From Bacilli bacterium (GTDB taxonomy: Bacteria; Bacillota_I; Bacilli_A; RFN20; CAG-826), in contig JAGCCQ010000049.1 of assembly GCA_017651565.1 (NCBI GenBank), positions 1-46,062 of the forward strand: 46,062 bases of DNA, written 5' to 3'. The translations under genes were made by a program, and so were the position numbers. Positions within the stretch are counted from its first letter, which is position 1. Each line of letters starts with the position of its first letter. Shown in pieces: positions 7,382 to 16,193 of this stretch. A model generated the notes under the pieces. It was given only the letters and a program-made list of their open reading frames with translations. It was not told the DNA's origin and ran no database searches.

Positions 7382-8730
7382 ACTTGTTCTCTTTCAGAAG
7401 GAAGAATGATTGGTCCTTTAGAATTTACAGCTTCTGGCCCAGCTAATAAGTTAATTTCACTATCTGGATCAAAGAAGTGCATTGCTTTAGGTTCAAATGC
7501 GAGATTAATTACATTCCCAGGAACCATGTTTTCTCTTTCTTTATCGGAAAGATTGATTGTAGGGATTCTAACAATAATCTTCGTTCCATCTTCGCTAGAA
7601 ACGTGTAAGTGATATTCACTACCCATCATTTCATTAACTTCAATAGTTACAGGAATTGTTCCTTCGCCAGAATCTTTAGCGACGATTAAGTGTTCAGGTC
7701 TAATGCCTAAAAGAATATCTCTAGTTTGAATTCCTTTAGCCTTTAATCCATCAGCTTTTACGCCAGATACTGGCAATTTTCTATTGAATAAATCTACATA
7801 ATATTTGTCACCATCTTTAACTAATTTAGTTAAGAAAGTATTCATCATAGGAGCACCAATAAATTGAGCGACGAATAAGTTATCAGGCATATCAAATAAT
7901 TGTGTAGGTGTACCTACTTGCATGATAAATCCATCTCTCATACATACGATTCTATCGCCTAAAGTCATAGCTTCAGTTTGATCGTGAGTAACATAAACGA
8001 AAGTTGTATTAATTCTCTTTCTTAAAAGAATGATTTCTGCTCTCATTTGGTTACGTAATTTAGCATCAAGGTTACTTAAAGGTTCGTCCATTAAGAAAAC
8101 CTTACAATCTTTAACCATAGCTCTACCAATAGCGACACGTTGTCTTTGTCCACCAGACATAGCTTTTGGTTTACGTGTTAAGAAGTTTGTAATGCCTAAT
8201 ACTTTTGCAGCATTAGTTACTCTTTCAAAGATTTCATCATTAGTAAATCCTTTTACTTCTTTACCTTTTTCAATAGAAGCTCTAATAAATTCGATTTTCT
8301 TATCGATAGCAGCTTTTTTCTTTTCGTTTGCTGCGTCACGTTGCTCTTGAAGCTTTTTAATTTGATTATTAAGACCATCTATTTCCTTTTCAGTCCATGG
8401 ATGAATTCTAATTTTCTTATCAAGTCTTAGAGGGAAAGCCATGTTTTCAAAAACTGTTAAGTGAGGATATAAAGCATAGTTTTGGAAAACCATGGAGATT
8501 TGTCTATCTTTCGGTTGTAAGTCATTAACTACTTCGCCATCGATTTTAAGTGTTCCTTCTGAAATATCTTCTAAGCCTGCAATCATTCTTAATGTAGTTG
8601 ATTTACCACATCCAGAAGGACCAACAAAAACTACGAACTCTTTGTCTCCGATGTCCAAATTAAAATCATGAACTGCAGTAACGTTTCCGGAATATATCTT
8701 TTTTACATTTTCTAATTGTACTCTTGCCAT
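7378..8730 (-). CDS. MalK/MsmX/UgpC-type sugar ABC transporter ATPase with a charged insertion
   Basis: A 450-residue ATPase of the carbohydrate importer (CUT1) family. Walker A GPSGCGKST starts at residue 37. The Q-loop is VFQN (Gln83), the signature MSGGQRQRVA is at 191-200, Walker B FLMDEP is at 212-217 and the switch is His249. The C-terminal regulatory OB-like domain (LGIRPEHL) is present. Between the Q-loop and the signature lies an extra 55-60 residues (about 104-160) of Lys/Glu-rich predicted helix absent from MsmX and MalK, which makes the protein about 80 residues longer than usual. It energises uptake through the two permeases encoded just upstream in the operon. Confidence 0.93.
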   Translation of the reverse strand: MARVQLENVKKIYSGNVTAVHDFNLDIGDKEFVVFVGPSGCGKSTTLRMIAGLEDISEGTLKIDGEVVNDLQPKDRQISMVFQNYALYPHLTVFENMAFPLRLDKKIRIHPWTEKEIDGLNNQIKKLQEQRDAANEKKKAAIDKKIEFIRASIEKGKEVKGFTNDEIFERVTNAAKVLGITNFLTRKPKAMSGGQRQRVAIGRAMVKDCKVFLMDEPLSNLDAKLRNQMRAEIILLRKRINTTFVYVTHDQTEAMTLGDRIVCMRDGFIMQVGTPTQLFDMPDNLFVAQFIGAPMMNTFLTKLVKDGDKYYVDLFNRKLPVSGVKADGLKAKGIQTRDILLGIRPEHLIVAKDSGEGTIPVTIEVNEMMGSEYHLHVSSEDGTKIIVRIPTINLSDKERENMVPGNVINLAFEPKAMHFFDPDSEINLLAGPEAVNSKGPIILPSEREQV

Positions 8731-8747
8731 AATTTGCTTCTCCTCTA

Positions 8748-9611
8748 CTAACCCTTAACAGCTCCACCTGTAACACCTTCAACGTAATATTTTTGAAGGA
8801 ATAAGAACAATATGATTACAGGTATGGCGACTATAACACCGCCAGCACAGAAATACTTATAATAACCACCAATATTTGCAGTACTTAGCCAGCTATTTAA
8901 TCCAGTTGCGACGTTCATACCTTCCTGACTACCTTTAGCGATAGTTGCTGCGAAGATATAATCACCCCAAGGACCCATAAATGAAGTTAATACTGTATAG
9001 ATAACAATTGGCTTACATAAAGGCATGACGACTTTATAGAAGACTTGGAACTTAGTAGCACCATCAACTTCTGCCGCTTCATCAAGACTCTTAGGCATAG
9101 TATCTAAGAAGCCCTTAGCTACGTAATAGCCCATACCTGAAGAAGCAATATTAACAAGAATTAATCCTGGAACTGCGTTATCACTAGTCATTCCTAAACT
9201 ATTTAAGACTTCATAAAGAACTATCATAGTTAAGAATCCAGGAAACATGCCTAAGACCAACATTACGTTCATCATAGGTTTACGCAGTTTAAATCTAAAT
9301 CTTGATAAAGCATATGCCATCATAAACTGCATCGCCGTTTGTCCAACACATGCGAATAACGCGATGATAAATGTGTTGAAGTACCAACGTAAGAAGTTAC
9401 TTTCTGAACTAAATAAATATGCAAAGTTGCCAAGCCCCCACTTTTCTGGCCATACGTTACCGGTTAAGCCAGGGTTTCCGACATCAAATGCTTGTAAAAT
9501 TAAGAAGATGAAAGGAATAATCCAGATAATAGAAATCATTACAAGGATTACATAAGTTATGATGTTGGCGGTTCTTCTTTTTGCCGCCATTCCCATTGAA
9601 CGTCTCTCCAT
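8748..9611 (-). CDS. MalG-like maltodextrin ABC permease
   Basis: A 287-residue inner-membrane permease with six TM segments. The EAA loop reads SLDEAAEVDGATKFQVFYKVVMP (split here: SLDEAAEVDGATKF, QVFYKVVMP), the docking site for the ATPase. It is a typical CUT1 MalG-type subunit. Its ATG shares one base with the stop of the MalF-like gene (TAATG). An AGGAGG ribosome site 10 nt before supports this start over the later in-frame ATGs. The substrate is maltose or maltodextrin by context. Confidence 0.92.
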   Translation of the reverse strand: MERRSMGMAAKRRTANIITYVILVMISIIWIIPFIFLILQAFDVGNPGLTGNVWPEKWGLGNFAYLFSSESNFLRWYFNTFIIALFACVGQTAMQFMMAYALSRFRFKLRKPMMNVMLVLGMFPGFLTMIVLYEVLNSLGMTSDNAVPGLILVNIASSGMGYYVAKGFLDTMPKSLDEAAEVDGATKFQVFYKVVMPLCKPIVIYTVLTSFMGPWGDYIFAATIAKGSQEGMNVATGLNSWLSTANIGGYYKYFCAGGVIVAIPVIILFLFLQKYYVEGVTGGAVKG

Positions 9612-11221
9612 TATTGGAATGCCTCCTCATTTTTAGTACTAGGTAGGATGTTATAAACAATTAATGAAATTAATGCGACAACAATAAAGACAATAATGCC
9701 TAAAACAGCACCTAACGAATAAGAATTATCTTTCATAGTTAATTGGAATAACCAAGTAACTAATAAGTCTGTTTGTCCTGCTTCCAGTTCTTGTGGGTGA
9801 GGTGCACCACCAGTTAATAGGAAGATAACGTTAAAGTTATTCATGTTTCCAGTAAAGCTTGTTAATAAATATGGTCCAGTAATGAATAACATATAAGGTA
9901 ATGTAATCTTTGTGTATTGTTGGAAAACATTAGCACCATCAATACTTGCAGACTCGTATAAGTCTGCTGGAATATTCATTAAAATACCTGTAGTAACAAG
10001 CATTAAGTATGGAATACCAATCCAAATATTAATCAAGATAACAGTTATTCGAACAGTTAACGCACTTGCCTGGTCATCCAAGAAGTGAATACGGTTGCCA
10101 CCAAAGAATTGAATAATATCATTCATAATTCCGTCATAAGCAAACATATTTTTTACATATAAGAGAGAGATGAACTGTGGAACAGCAATAGACATAACTA
10201 AAACTGTTCTCCAAACTTTCTTGAGTTTAATACCTTTCTTATTAATAAGCATTGCAACAACTAATCCTAAGAAGTAGTTAGTGAAAGTTGCAAAGAATGC
10301 CCAAATTAATGTCCATACCAAGATTTCTCCAAATGTAGCTGCGTAGTTTTTGCCACCAGCAGACCAAGAGAACAATGTACGGAAATTATCAAATCCAACC
10401 CATCCGAATAAAGCATTGCTTACACCATTGTGGTTAGCATCATAGTTAGTAAATGCAACCAAAATCATGAAGAAGATTGGTAATAATGTGAAAACAATAA
10501 TACCTAATGTTGGTAATGCTAATAAAGTTCTATGGAATTGTTGATCGACAACAGCTCTTAAATCATCTTTAGTATCAGCAATAGCCTTTTCGTCTTTTTT
10601 AAGTTGTTCATTAATTCTATTTTGTTTGATATTTAAATACCAAGTATAGATAAATGCAGCAATGAAGAATAATGTTAATGCGCCATAGAGCATGATTTTA
10701 AAGGAGTTATCAGCACCTACAACTACATTTTCATCCGCATCTAAAGGTTGAATAAGACCTAATGAATTGAATTTTCCAAGGTAGTATCCACCAGTGAAAA
10801 TCATGTAGAAGATAAATACTAACTCCATTGTTGCAAAGAGAATGCCTCTAAGTATTTGACCTCTAGCAAAACTGCCAATACCCATAAAGAAGTAAGATAA
10901 TTTTGTCCAAATATCACCTTCTATAAATGTAACAACAAGATTCTTAAAGAAATGGGCAATGCCAAGACCAAAGCCTTTGATTCCTTTCCAAATCTTTTTT
11001 CCTAAATTCTTAAAGAATGTAGGAATTTTAATTAAATAGAAGAATTTGATTTTATATCCAATTCTTTTCCATATATTTAATTTCAAATAAGAAATAGCGT
11101 CTAATTTTTCAATCTTAAAGAACACACGTGGAATCGTGATTAGGAAGAAATATTTGAACTTATAGACGAATCTTTTCCACTTATTCAATTTTAAATAAGA
11201 ATCCTTATCTAATATTTTCAT
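9611..11221 (-). CDS. MalF-like maltodextrin ABC permease with duplicated N-terminal extension
   Basis: A 536-residue permease. The C-terminal half holds the CUT1 transport domain, with EAA loop DLYESASIDGANVF near residue 430. The first roughly 200 residues are extra. Residues 4-36 and 40-72 are two copies of one cationic, aromatic segment (SYLKLN, WKR, K-Y-K-F/I-K and F-F-K recur at a 36-residue spacing). After these come an amphipathic Lys-rich stretch and a TM pair (FFMGIGSFARGQILRGILF) of the sort seen before MalF domains in Firmicutes. A large loop after the third TM follows. Co-encoded with the binding protein and MalG. Confidence 0.9.
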   Translation of the reverse strand: MKILDKDSYLKLNKWKRFVYKFKYFFLITIPRVFFKIEKLDAISYLKLNIWKRIGYKIKFFYLIKIPTFFKNLGKKIWKGIKGFGLGIAHFFKNLVVTFIEGDIWTKLSYFFMGIGSFARGQILRGILFATMELVFIFYMIFTGGYYLGKFNSLGLIQPLDADENVVVGADNSFKIMLYGALTLFFIAAFIYTWYLNIKQNRINEQLKKDEKAIADTKDDLRAVVDQQFHRTLLALPTLGIIVFTLLPIFFMILVAFTNYDANHNGVSNALFGWVGFDNFRTLFSWSAGGKNYAATFGEILVWTLIWAFFATFTNYFLGLVVAMLINKKGIKLKKVWRTVLVMSIAVPQFISLLYVKNMFAYDGIMNDIIQFFGGNRIHFLDDQASALTVRITVILINIWIGIPYLMLVTTGILMNIPADLYESASIDGANVFQQYTKITLPYMLFITGPYLLTSFTGNMNNFNVIFLLTGGAPHPQELEAGQTDLLVTWLFQLTMKDNSYSLGAVLGIIVFIVVALISLIVYNILPSTKNEEAFQ

Positions 11222-11230
11222 ATTCCCCTC

Positions 11231-12520
11231 CTATCCTTTTAAGTCTTCAATATTAGATGCATAAAGTCTCAAAACTTCTTCGAGCTGAGCATCTGTTGAA
11301 TCTTTACTAATATTAGTTGCAATACCTGCAACTTGAGAGAACCAGTTACTTGGACATGGTTTTTGCTCTTGAGCGTATACGTTTTGTTCTCTTAAAGCCT
11401 TTAATCCTTTATGATTCATGACTTCAGGTAAAGCCATAACATTAAGGTTTGTTGGACCCCAAGCAACAGCGTCAAATCTTTCTTTTTGGCATGTTTCACT
11501 TGTTAAGAATCTAGCAATTCTCATACAAACTGACATTTTCTTTGTATCAGCCTGACGTTTAACACCCATTAACTTATAGCCTTTAAATGAAGAAATATGA
11601 TAGTCTTGTCCATCAACTGTGTAATAAGGTAATTCACAGCAACCAAGGTTATCTTTTAATCTCTCAACGCCATAAGCATAGTTCCAAATACCACTAACAG
11701 CAGCGATTGCTTTACCGCCTAATTGAGAGAATTTATTATCACCAATAAATAAATCTTGGTCTTTATGTAACTCACGTAAACCTTTTGCAGCAGCAAGTCC
11801 TTTTTCGCTGTTATATGTATCGTTATAATCAGAGAATTTGTTTTTATTATTGATTGTCCATTCAGAGACACAACCTGCTCCCATAAAATATGAAGCAGTA
11901 TAGAAGCCATTGCTTAATACTGAATAACAGATCTTCTTATCAAGTGTTCTTGCTTTTTCAATAATCTTTGACATAGATTTAACATCTTCTTCACTTAAAA
12001 CACTCTTGTCGTAATATAAGAAATAGCCGTTATCACCAGTAAATGGATATGCGTATACTTTATCTCCTATAGTTGCGGCTTTAATTCCGTCTGGATCAAT
12101 CGATTCTTCTACTGATTCTAAGAAGTTGCCAGATACAGGAGCTAATGCTTGAGCTGTTTTTAATTGTGCTAATTGGTCTTGTGCAAATACGAAAATATCA
12201 GCACCAGCATCAACACCTTCTAACATAGTCGCAGCAGCACTATCTTCACCCATTGGGTCAATTTTTAAATCAATCTTATATTTACCGCCTTGCGCAGTAA
12301 CCCAAGAGTTAACTTGAGTTGCAGTTAAGCCTTCAATATTTTGGTCACACCAAATTTTAATCGAGTATGAACCACCATCTTCAATACCATCGCTTTCATC
12401 AGCATCAACAGGTGCTTCACCAGGATATGCAGGAATAACATATGAGAATGAATAATTAGCACATGCTGTTAACATTCCTACAGCAAATAATGGAAGTAAT
12501 TTTCTAATTCTTTTAATCAT
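11231..12520 (-). CDS. Maltodextrin-binding lipoprotein of the ABC transporter (MalE-like)
   Basis: A 429-residue family-1 solute-binding protein anchored through Cys20 (lipobox LTAC). After an acidic linker rich in Asp and Glu it has IKIWCDQN, a typical first strand, GADIFVFAQDQLAQL, DKVYAYPFTGDNGYFLYYDKSVL (the region lining the MalE cleft), and WGPTN near the end. It delivers oligosaccharide to the two permeases encoded immediately downstream. Four cysteines in the mature part are unusual for a MalE. An AGGGGG ribosome site lies 7 nt before the ATG. Confidence 0.9.
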   Translation of the reverse strand: MIKRIRKLLPLFAVGMLTACANYSFSYVIPAYPGEAPVDADESDGIEDGGSYSIKIWCDQNIEGLTATQVNSWVTAQGGKYKIDLKIDPMGEDSAAATMLEGVDAGADIFVFAQDQLAQLKTAQALAPVSGNFLESVEESIDPDGIKAATIGDKVYAYPFTGDNGYFLYYDKSVLSEEDVKSMSKIIEKARTLDKKICYSVLSNGFYTASYFMGAGCVSEWTINNKNKFSDYNDTYNSEKGLAAAKGLRELHKDQDLFIGDNKFSQLGGKAIAAVSGIWNYAYGVERLKDNLGCCELPYYTVDGQDYHISSFKGYKLMGVKRQADTKKMSVCMRIARFLTSETCQKERFDAVAWGPTNLNVMALPEVMNHKGLKALREQNVYAQEQKPCPSNWFSQVAGIATNISKDSTDAQLEEVLRLYASNIEDLKG

Positions 12521-12531
12521 ACCATTACCCC

Positions 12532-12987
12532 CTATTTATTTACCCAGATTCCATATAACGGAATTACCGCTAATTGCTTATGGTCGATTGTGAAATCCCA
12601 TAAGTCTTCATCATCTAAGCAAACACCATAGAATGACCAACCAACAAAAGTTGGGAATGCAGGATCAACTTCATAGCCTTTTTCTTTACCTGCTGTGATT
12701 AAAGTATCTTGTTTAAGCAAGAATTCAGGCACTTTGTCTAAACCTAATGCTTTAAATGTAGGCCCTTCAACAGTTGCTAAAGGTTCGTCACTATATGAAT
12801 AACTAAAGTAGAATTCATAAATTGATGTAGCGTCGTCATTGAAGCTTTCATCGCCAACATCAGGGTTATCGCTACTTTCTGCTTGTGGTTCGACTATTCC
12901 GCCAACAGAAGGCGTGTATTCGTAACTAGTATCACAACCAGTTACTAACATTAAGGAAGTTAATAATAAAAGTAATCTTTTCTTCAT
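12532..12987 (-). CDS. Small lipoprotein with an InlB-repeat-like domain
   Basis: A 151-residue lipoprotein (lipobox VTGC, Cys18). A Ser/Asp-rich linker is followed by a short beta-rich domain ending FVGWSFYG ... VIPLYGIWV. This matches the G-W ... L-Y-x-x-W pattern of InlB B-repeat (Listeria-Bacteroides repeat) domains. The same pattern occurs in the CBM lipoprotein at 21922-22740. It sits between the pullulanase and the binding protein; its ribosome site overlaps the end of the pullulanase gene. A role in displaying or spacing starch proteins at the surface is inference. Confidence 0.7.
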   Translation of the reverse strand: MKKRLLLLLTSLMLVTGCDTSYEYTPSVGGIVEPQAESSDNPDVGDESFNDDATSIYEFYFSYSYSDEPLATVEGPTFKALGLDKVPEFLLKQDTLITAGKEKGYEVDPAFPTFVGWSFYGVCLDDEDLWDFTIDHKQLAVIPLYGIWVNK

Positions 12988-12999
12988 ACTATCTTCCTC

Positions 13000-15900
13000 C
13001 TATCTCTTGTAGATACGGCAAGCAAAGCCACTGCCGTCTCCATCAACATCACCAACATTAATTGAATGATTATTAGTATCTTCACCATTAAGACCACATT
13101 CAAACAGCAATTGCCAACCAGTGGAATCGTTTTTAAAGTATGTTCCTCTACCACCAGCAATAAAGATGAAGTAATCGCCAAATTGAATACCTAAACTATC
13201 ATAGTTGTTGTAGCTATCGCCACCACCCCAAACGATGTTACCAGCACTCTTTAATGCGTCACAACCTGCCATATCAAGTTTTGGCATAGCAGCATGTAAA
13301 GCAATCATCTCTTTAAATTTCTTAGTGAGGTTATTACCATCATTTAAGTTAGTTGGAATACTAACTCCATCATATAAAGTAACACTTTGTTTATTACCCC
13401 ATTTGAATGAATTAACTTCAAGTGGCGAGTTATATGAGTTATGTGAAATTAAGTGACCATATGCATTTTCATAAGAATTCTTAGGAATCTTAGTATACTT
13501 TTCGCCCATTGTTTCTAACTTATCCGCATCACAAACAAATTTACTTCTTAAGAGTTCTTCGCCGCCAAGCATAAATGCAATACCGTTACTTGCAAAAATT
13601 GCAGCATAACCAGTTTCAACACCTCTTAAGACATTTTGTGTACTGCCACCATGACTTACTCTATCACCATATGTGTAATAAAGTTGGTCAGTAAGTGTCC
13701 AGTTATCGTGACATGAAGCATAGTTAACAGTTTGTTTAGGGTTAGCGCCAACGTTATAGTGTTCACCATAAATCATTTGGGTGACTGCACCAGTAAAGAA
13801 ATCACTACCATTACTTTGTAAGAAGCCTGAACCTGGAAGAGAACTATTACTTCCCCAACCTTGGTCGTTTCCACCTCTAAGAGCGTTTCTTCCTTTATCA
13901 TTGAAACCACCTAGAACAACTGCGTGGTCAGTATTGTATAAATCAGGATCTGTATAAACTTGTGAACCAAGTCCATCGCAGCAGAATGTACCTTGTGATT
14001 GAATACCCCATTCAGGATCCAAACCACCATGGAAGCCACCACTTGTCCAACCTTCACCATATAAAACGATATCAGGATCAATTTCATAACAAGCTTCTTT
14101 GACTGCCTTCATGGTCTTAGTATCAATTAAGCCCATGAGGTCAAATCTGAAGCCTTTAATTCTATATTCTTTTGCCCACATTGAGATTGAATCAACAATG
14201 TATTTTCTTGCCATAATTGCTTCAGATTTGAATTCATTATGACAGCCAGAACCATCATATAATTCACCATTTTCATCGTATCTGAAGAAATATCTTGGCA
14301 TTAATTTATTAAAGCAAGATGCACTTGGAGAAGAGACGTGATTATAAACAACGTCCATAATTACTCTAGTGTGAGCATCATTATGTGCGAGTTGATAAAT
14401 CATATTTTTGAATTCTCTAACTCTAACTAAGCCATCACTTGGATCAGAACAATACGCACCTTCAACACAGTTATAGTTAAGAGGGTTATAGCCCCAGTTA
14501 TATTTAACTGTTCCTGCATATTCATCTGTTCCAGGAGCTTTTAAGATTGTAGATTCATCATTATCACTATCAAATACAGGAACAAATTGAACTGCATTGA
14601 TACCTAATTCATTTAAGTGATCAAAACCAGTTGTAATATCAGTACCTTCTAACTTAGTTCCTGATTCTACAAATGCATTATATGTTCCGTTTCTATTTCC
14701 TTTATTACTCTTCCAAGAACTATCACCAGTAAAGTCTTGAACATGTACTTCGTAAACACTTAATTCTTGAGGAGTTTTAATATCTAAGTAAGCATTTTCA
14801 AATGCTTTGTCTTGAGATGTAAATGGCCATAAGCCATCCCATTTAACTGGGAAGTTTTGGTCGTCCCAACCTGCTGGGTTAGTATCTGCTTTATCGTAAA
14901 TCATACCTCTAACACCTGAGGTACCACATGTTGTCGCATATGGATCCATACAGACATTAGTGCCTAATGTATTATCTACTTGGAAATTATAATACATATT
15001 CTTGATAGGTTGCTTTTTAACTTCTTTTAATTTAATTGCCCAAACGCCACCAGCAGTATATGCCATATGGAAACCTCTATATGAATCATTTCCACCATAT
15101 GCTTCTGAAGTGCTTGAATTATAGACTAATAAGGAAACATTAGCTGCTGTAGGAGCCCAAACTTTAAAAGTAGCTTCTCCTTTTTCAGCATCATATGTCA
15201 CGCCTAAATCATTAGCTTTAGTAGTATAGTACTTTGTAAAACGTACAAAGTTATATAAGTTTTCATAAGAGACATTAACTGTTTTAGTTAAGCCAGTAGT
15301 ACTAGCAGTATCATAGCTAACTAATGTATATACAACGTTTATATGAGCGTCATATGTAAAGTTAATATCAAAGTTTTTTTGAGATGAACTACCTTCTTTA
15401 ACTAAGTAGTTCTTTTGGATAGCACCTCTTTCTTTTGGTTTTGCTTTGTAATAAGTTTCATCAAAAGCATAAAGGCTCCAGTTAACAGTTTTACTGTTAT
15501 CAGTCAAAGTACAATTAATTGTTTTAAAGTTAGTAAACTTAGCGAGTTTAATACCGTCAACTTTAGTTTTTTCTTCACTATCAAATTGTGCAATACCACC
15601 GCCAGCGGCTGGTGTACACCATACTTCACAAGTGTTGCCTTCTTTAAGCCCAAAATCGGCATAACGTAATTCAACGTCTTCTGATTGTCCACCCCAGTTT
15701 TCGTTAGCACCTTGTTTTCTATATTTAATGATATACATCAAAGTAGATGTGCCATAGAGTTCATGGAATGGAGATGTCTCGCTAGCTAAATCTAAGTCGA
15801 TAGTCATTCCTGTACCATCAGCTTCATAAGTAATAAAGCCGTCAGCAATGTTATCAGCATTATATTCAGTTCCATCAACACCTGGACACCAAATGTAGAA

Positions 15901-16158
15901 TGCTCTACCTAAACAATCCTTGTCTTCATTGACATAGTGAAGAATAACCCTATCCGCAATTACCTTTTCTTCACCTTCGTCTTCATCATCCTCTGAAGCA
16001 AAATTAGGACGAGAAATATCTCCTAGAGCCATTTCTTTAAATACTGGCTCATCCCCAACATGTTTTTCTTCAGGAATTGATTCATTAATAGAAGAACAGC
16101 CTGAAAGTAATAAAAAACTGAAAGCTAGAGCATATAATGGCTTACATTTTCTATTCAT
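13000..16158 (-). CDS. Type I pullulanase, cell-surface lipoprotein (GH13_14)
   Basis: A 1052-residue lipoprotein (lipobox LSGC, Cys21) that hydrolyses alpha-1,6 branches. After an acidic linker come a CBM41-like domain (about 65-185), a further beta domain, a CBM48-like domain (about 320-400, KVWAPTA) and the GH13 barrel. Motifs in order: the type I pullulanase signature YNWGYNP near 552, VIMDVVYNH, FRFDLMG with nucleophile Asp673, YGEGWT with acid/base Glu702, and ASCHDN with Asp818. All catalytic residues are present. The AAGGAGG ribosome site is strong. It acts outside the cell with the amylase and the starch-binding lipoproteins. Confidence 0.95.
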   Translation of the reverse strand: MNRKCKPLYALAFSFLLLSGCSSINESIPEEKHVGDEPVFKEMALGDISRPNFASEDDEDEGEEKVIADRVILHYVNEDKDCLGRAFYIWCPGVDGTEYNADNIADGFITYEADGTGMTIDLDLASETSPFHELYGTSTLMYIIKYRKQGANENWGGQSEDVELRYADFGLKEGNTCEVWCTPAAGGGIAQFDSEEKTKVDGIKLAKFTNFKTINCTLTDNSKTVNWSLYAFDETYYKAKPKERGAIQKNYLVKEGSSSQKNFDINFTYDAHINVVYTLVSYDTASTTGLTKTVNVSYENLYNFVRFTKYYTTKANDLGVTYDAEKGEATFKVWAPTAANVSLLVYNSSTSEAYGGNDSYRGFHMAYTAGGVWAIKLKEVKKQPIKNMYYNFQVDNTLGTNVCMDPYATTCGTSGVRGMIYDKADTNPAGWDDQNFPVKWDGLWPFTSQDKAFENAYLDIKTPQELSVYEVHVQDFTGDSSWKSNKGNRNGTYNAFVESGTKLEGTDITTGFDHLNELGINAVQFVPVFDSDNDESTILKAPGTDEYAGTVKYNWGYNPLNYNCVEGAYCSDPSDGLVRVREFKNMIYQLAHNDAHTRVIMDVVYNHVSSPSASCFNKLMPRYFFRYDENGELYDGSGCHNEFKSEAIMARKYIVDSISMWAKEYRIKGFRFDLMGLIDTKTMKAVKEACYEIDPDIVLYGEGWTSGGFHGGLDPEWGIQSQGTFCCDGLGSQVYTDPDLYNTDHAVVLGGFNDKGRNALRGGNDQGWGSNSSLPGSGFLQSNGSDFFTGAVTQMIYGEHYNVGANPKQTVNYASCHDNWTLTDQLYYTYGDRVSHGGSTQNVLRGVETGYAAIFASNGIAFMLGGEELLRSKFVCDADKLETMGEKYTKIPKNSYENAYGHLISHNSYNSPLEVNSFKWGNKQSVTLYDGVSIPTNLNDGNNLTKKFKEMIALHAAMPKLDMAGCDALKSAGNIVWGGGDSYNNYDSLGIQFGDYFIFIAGGRGTYFKNDSTGWQLLFECGLNGEDTNNHSINVGDVDGDGSGFACRIYKR

Positions 16159-16193
16159 ACAGTCCTCCTTTTCTCTTTTCCTTTTCTTTTGGA

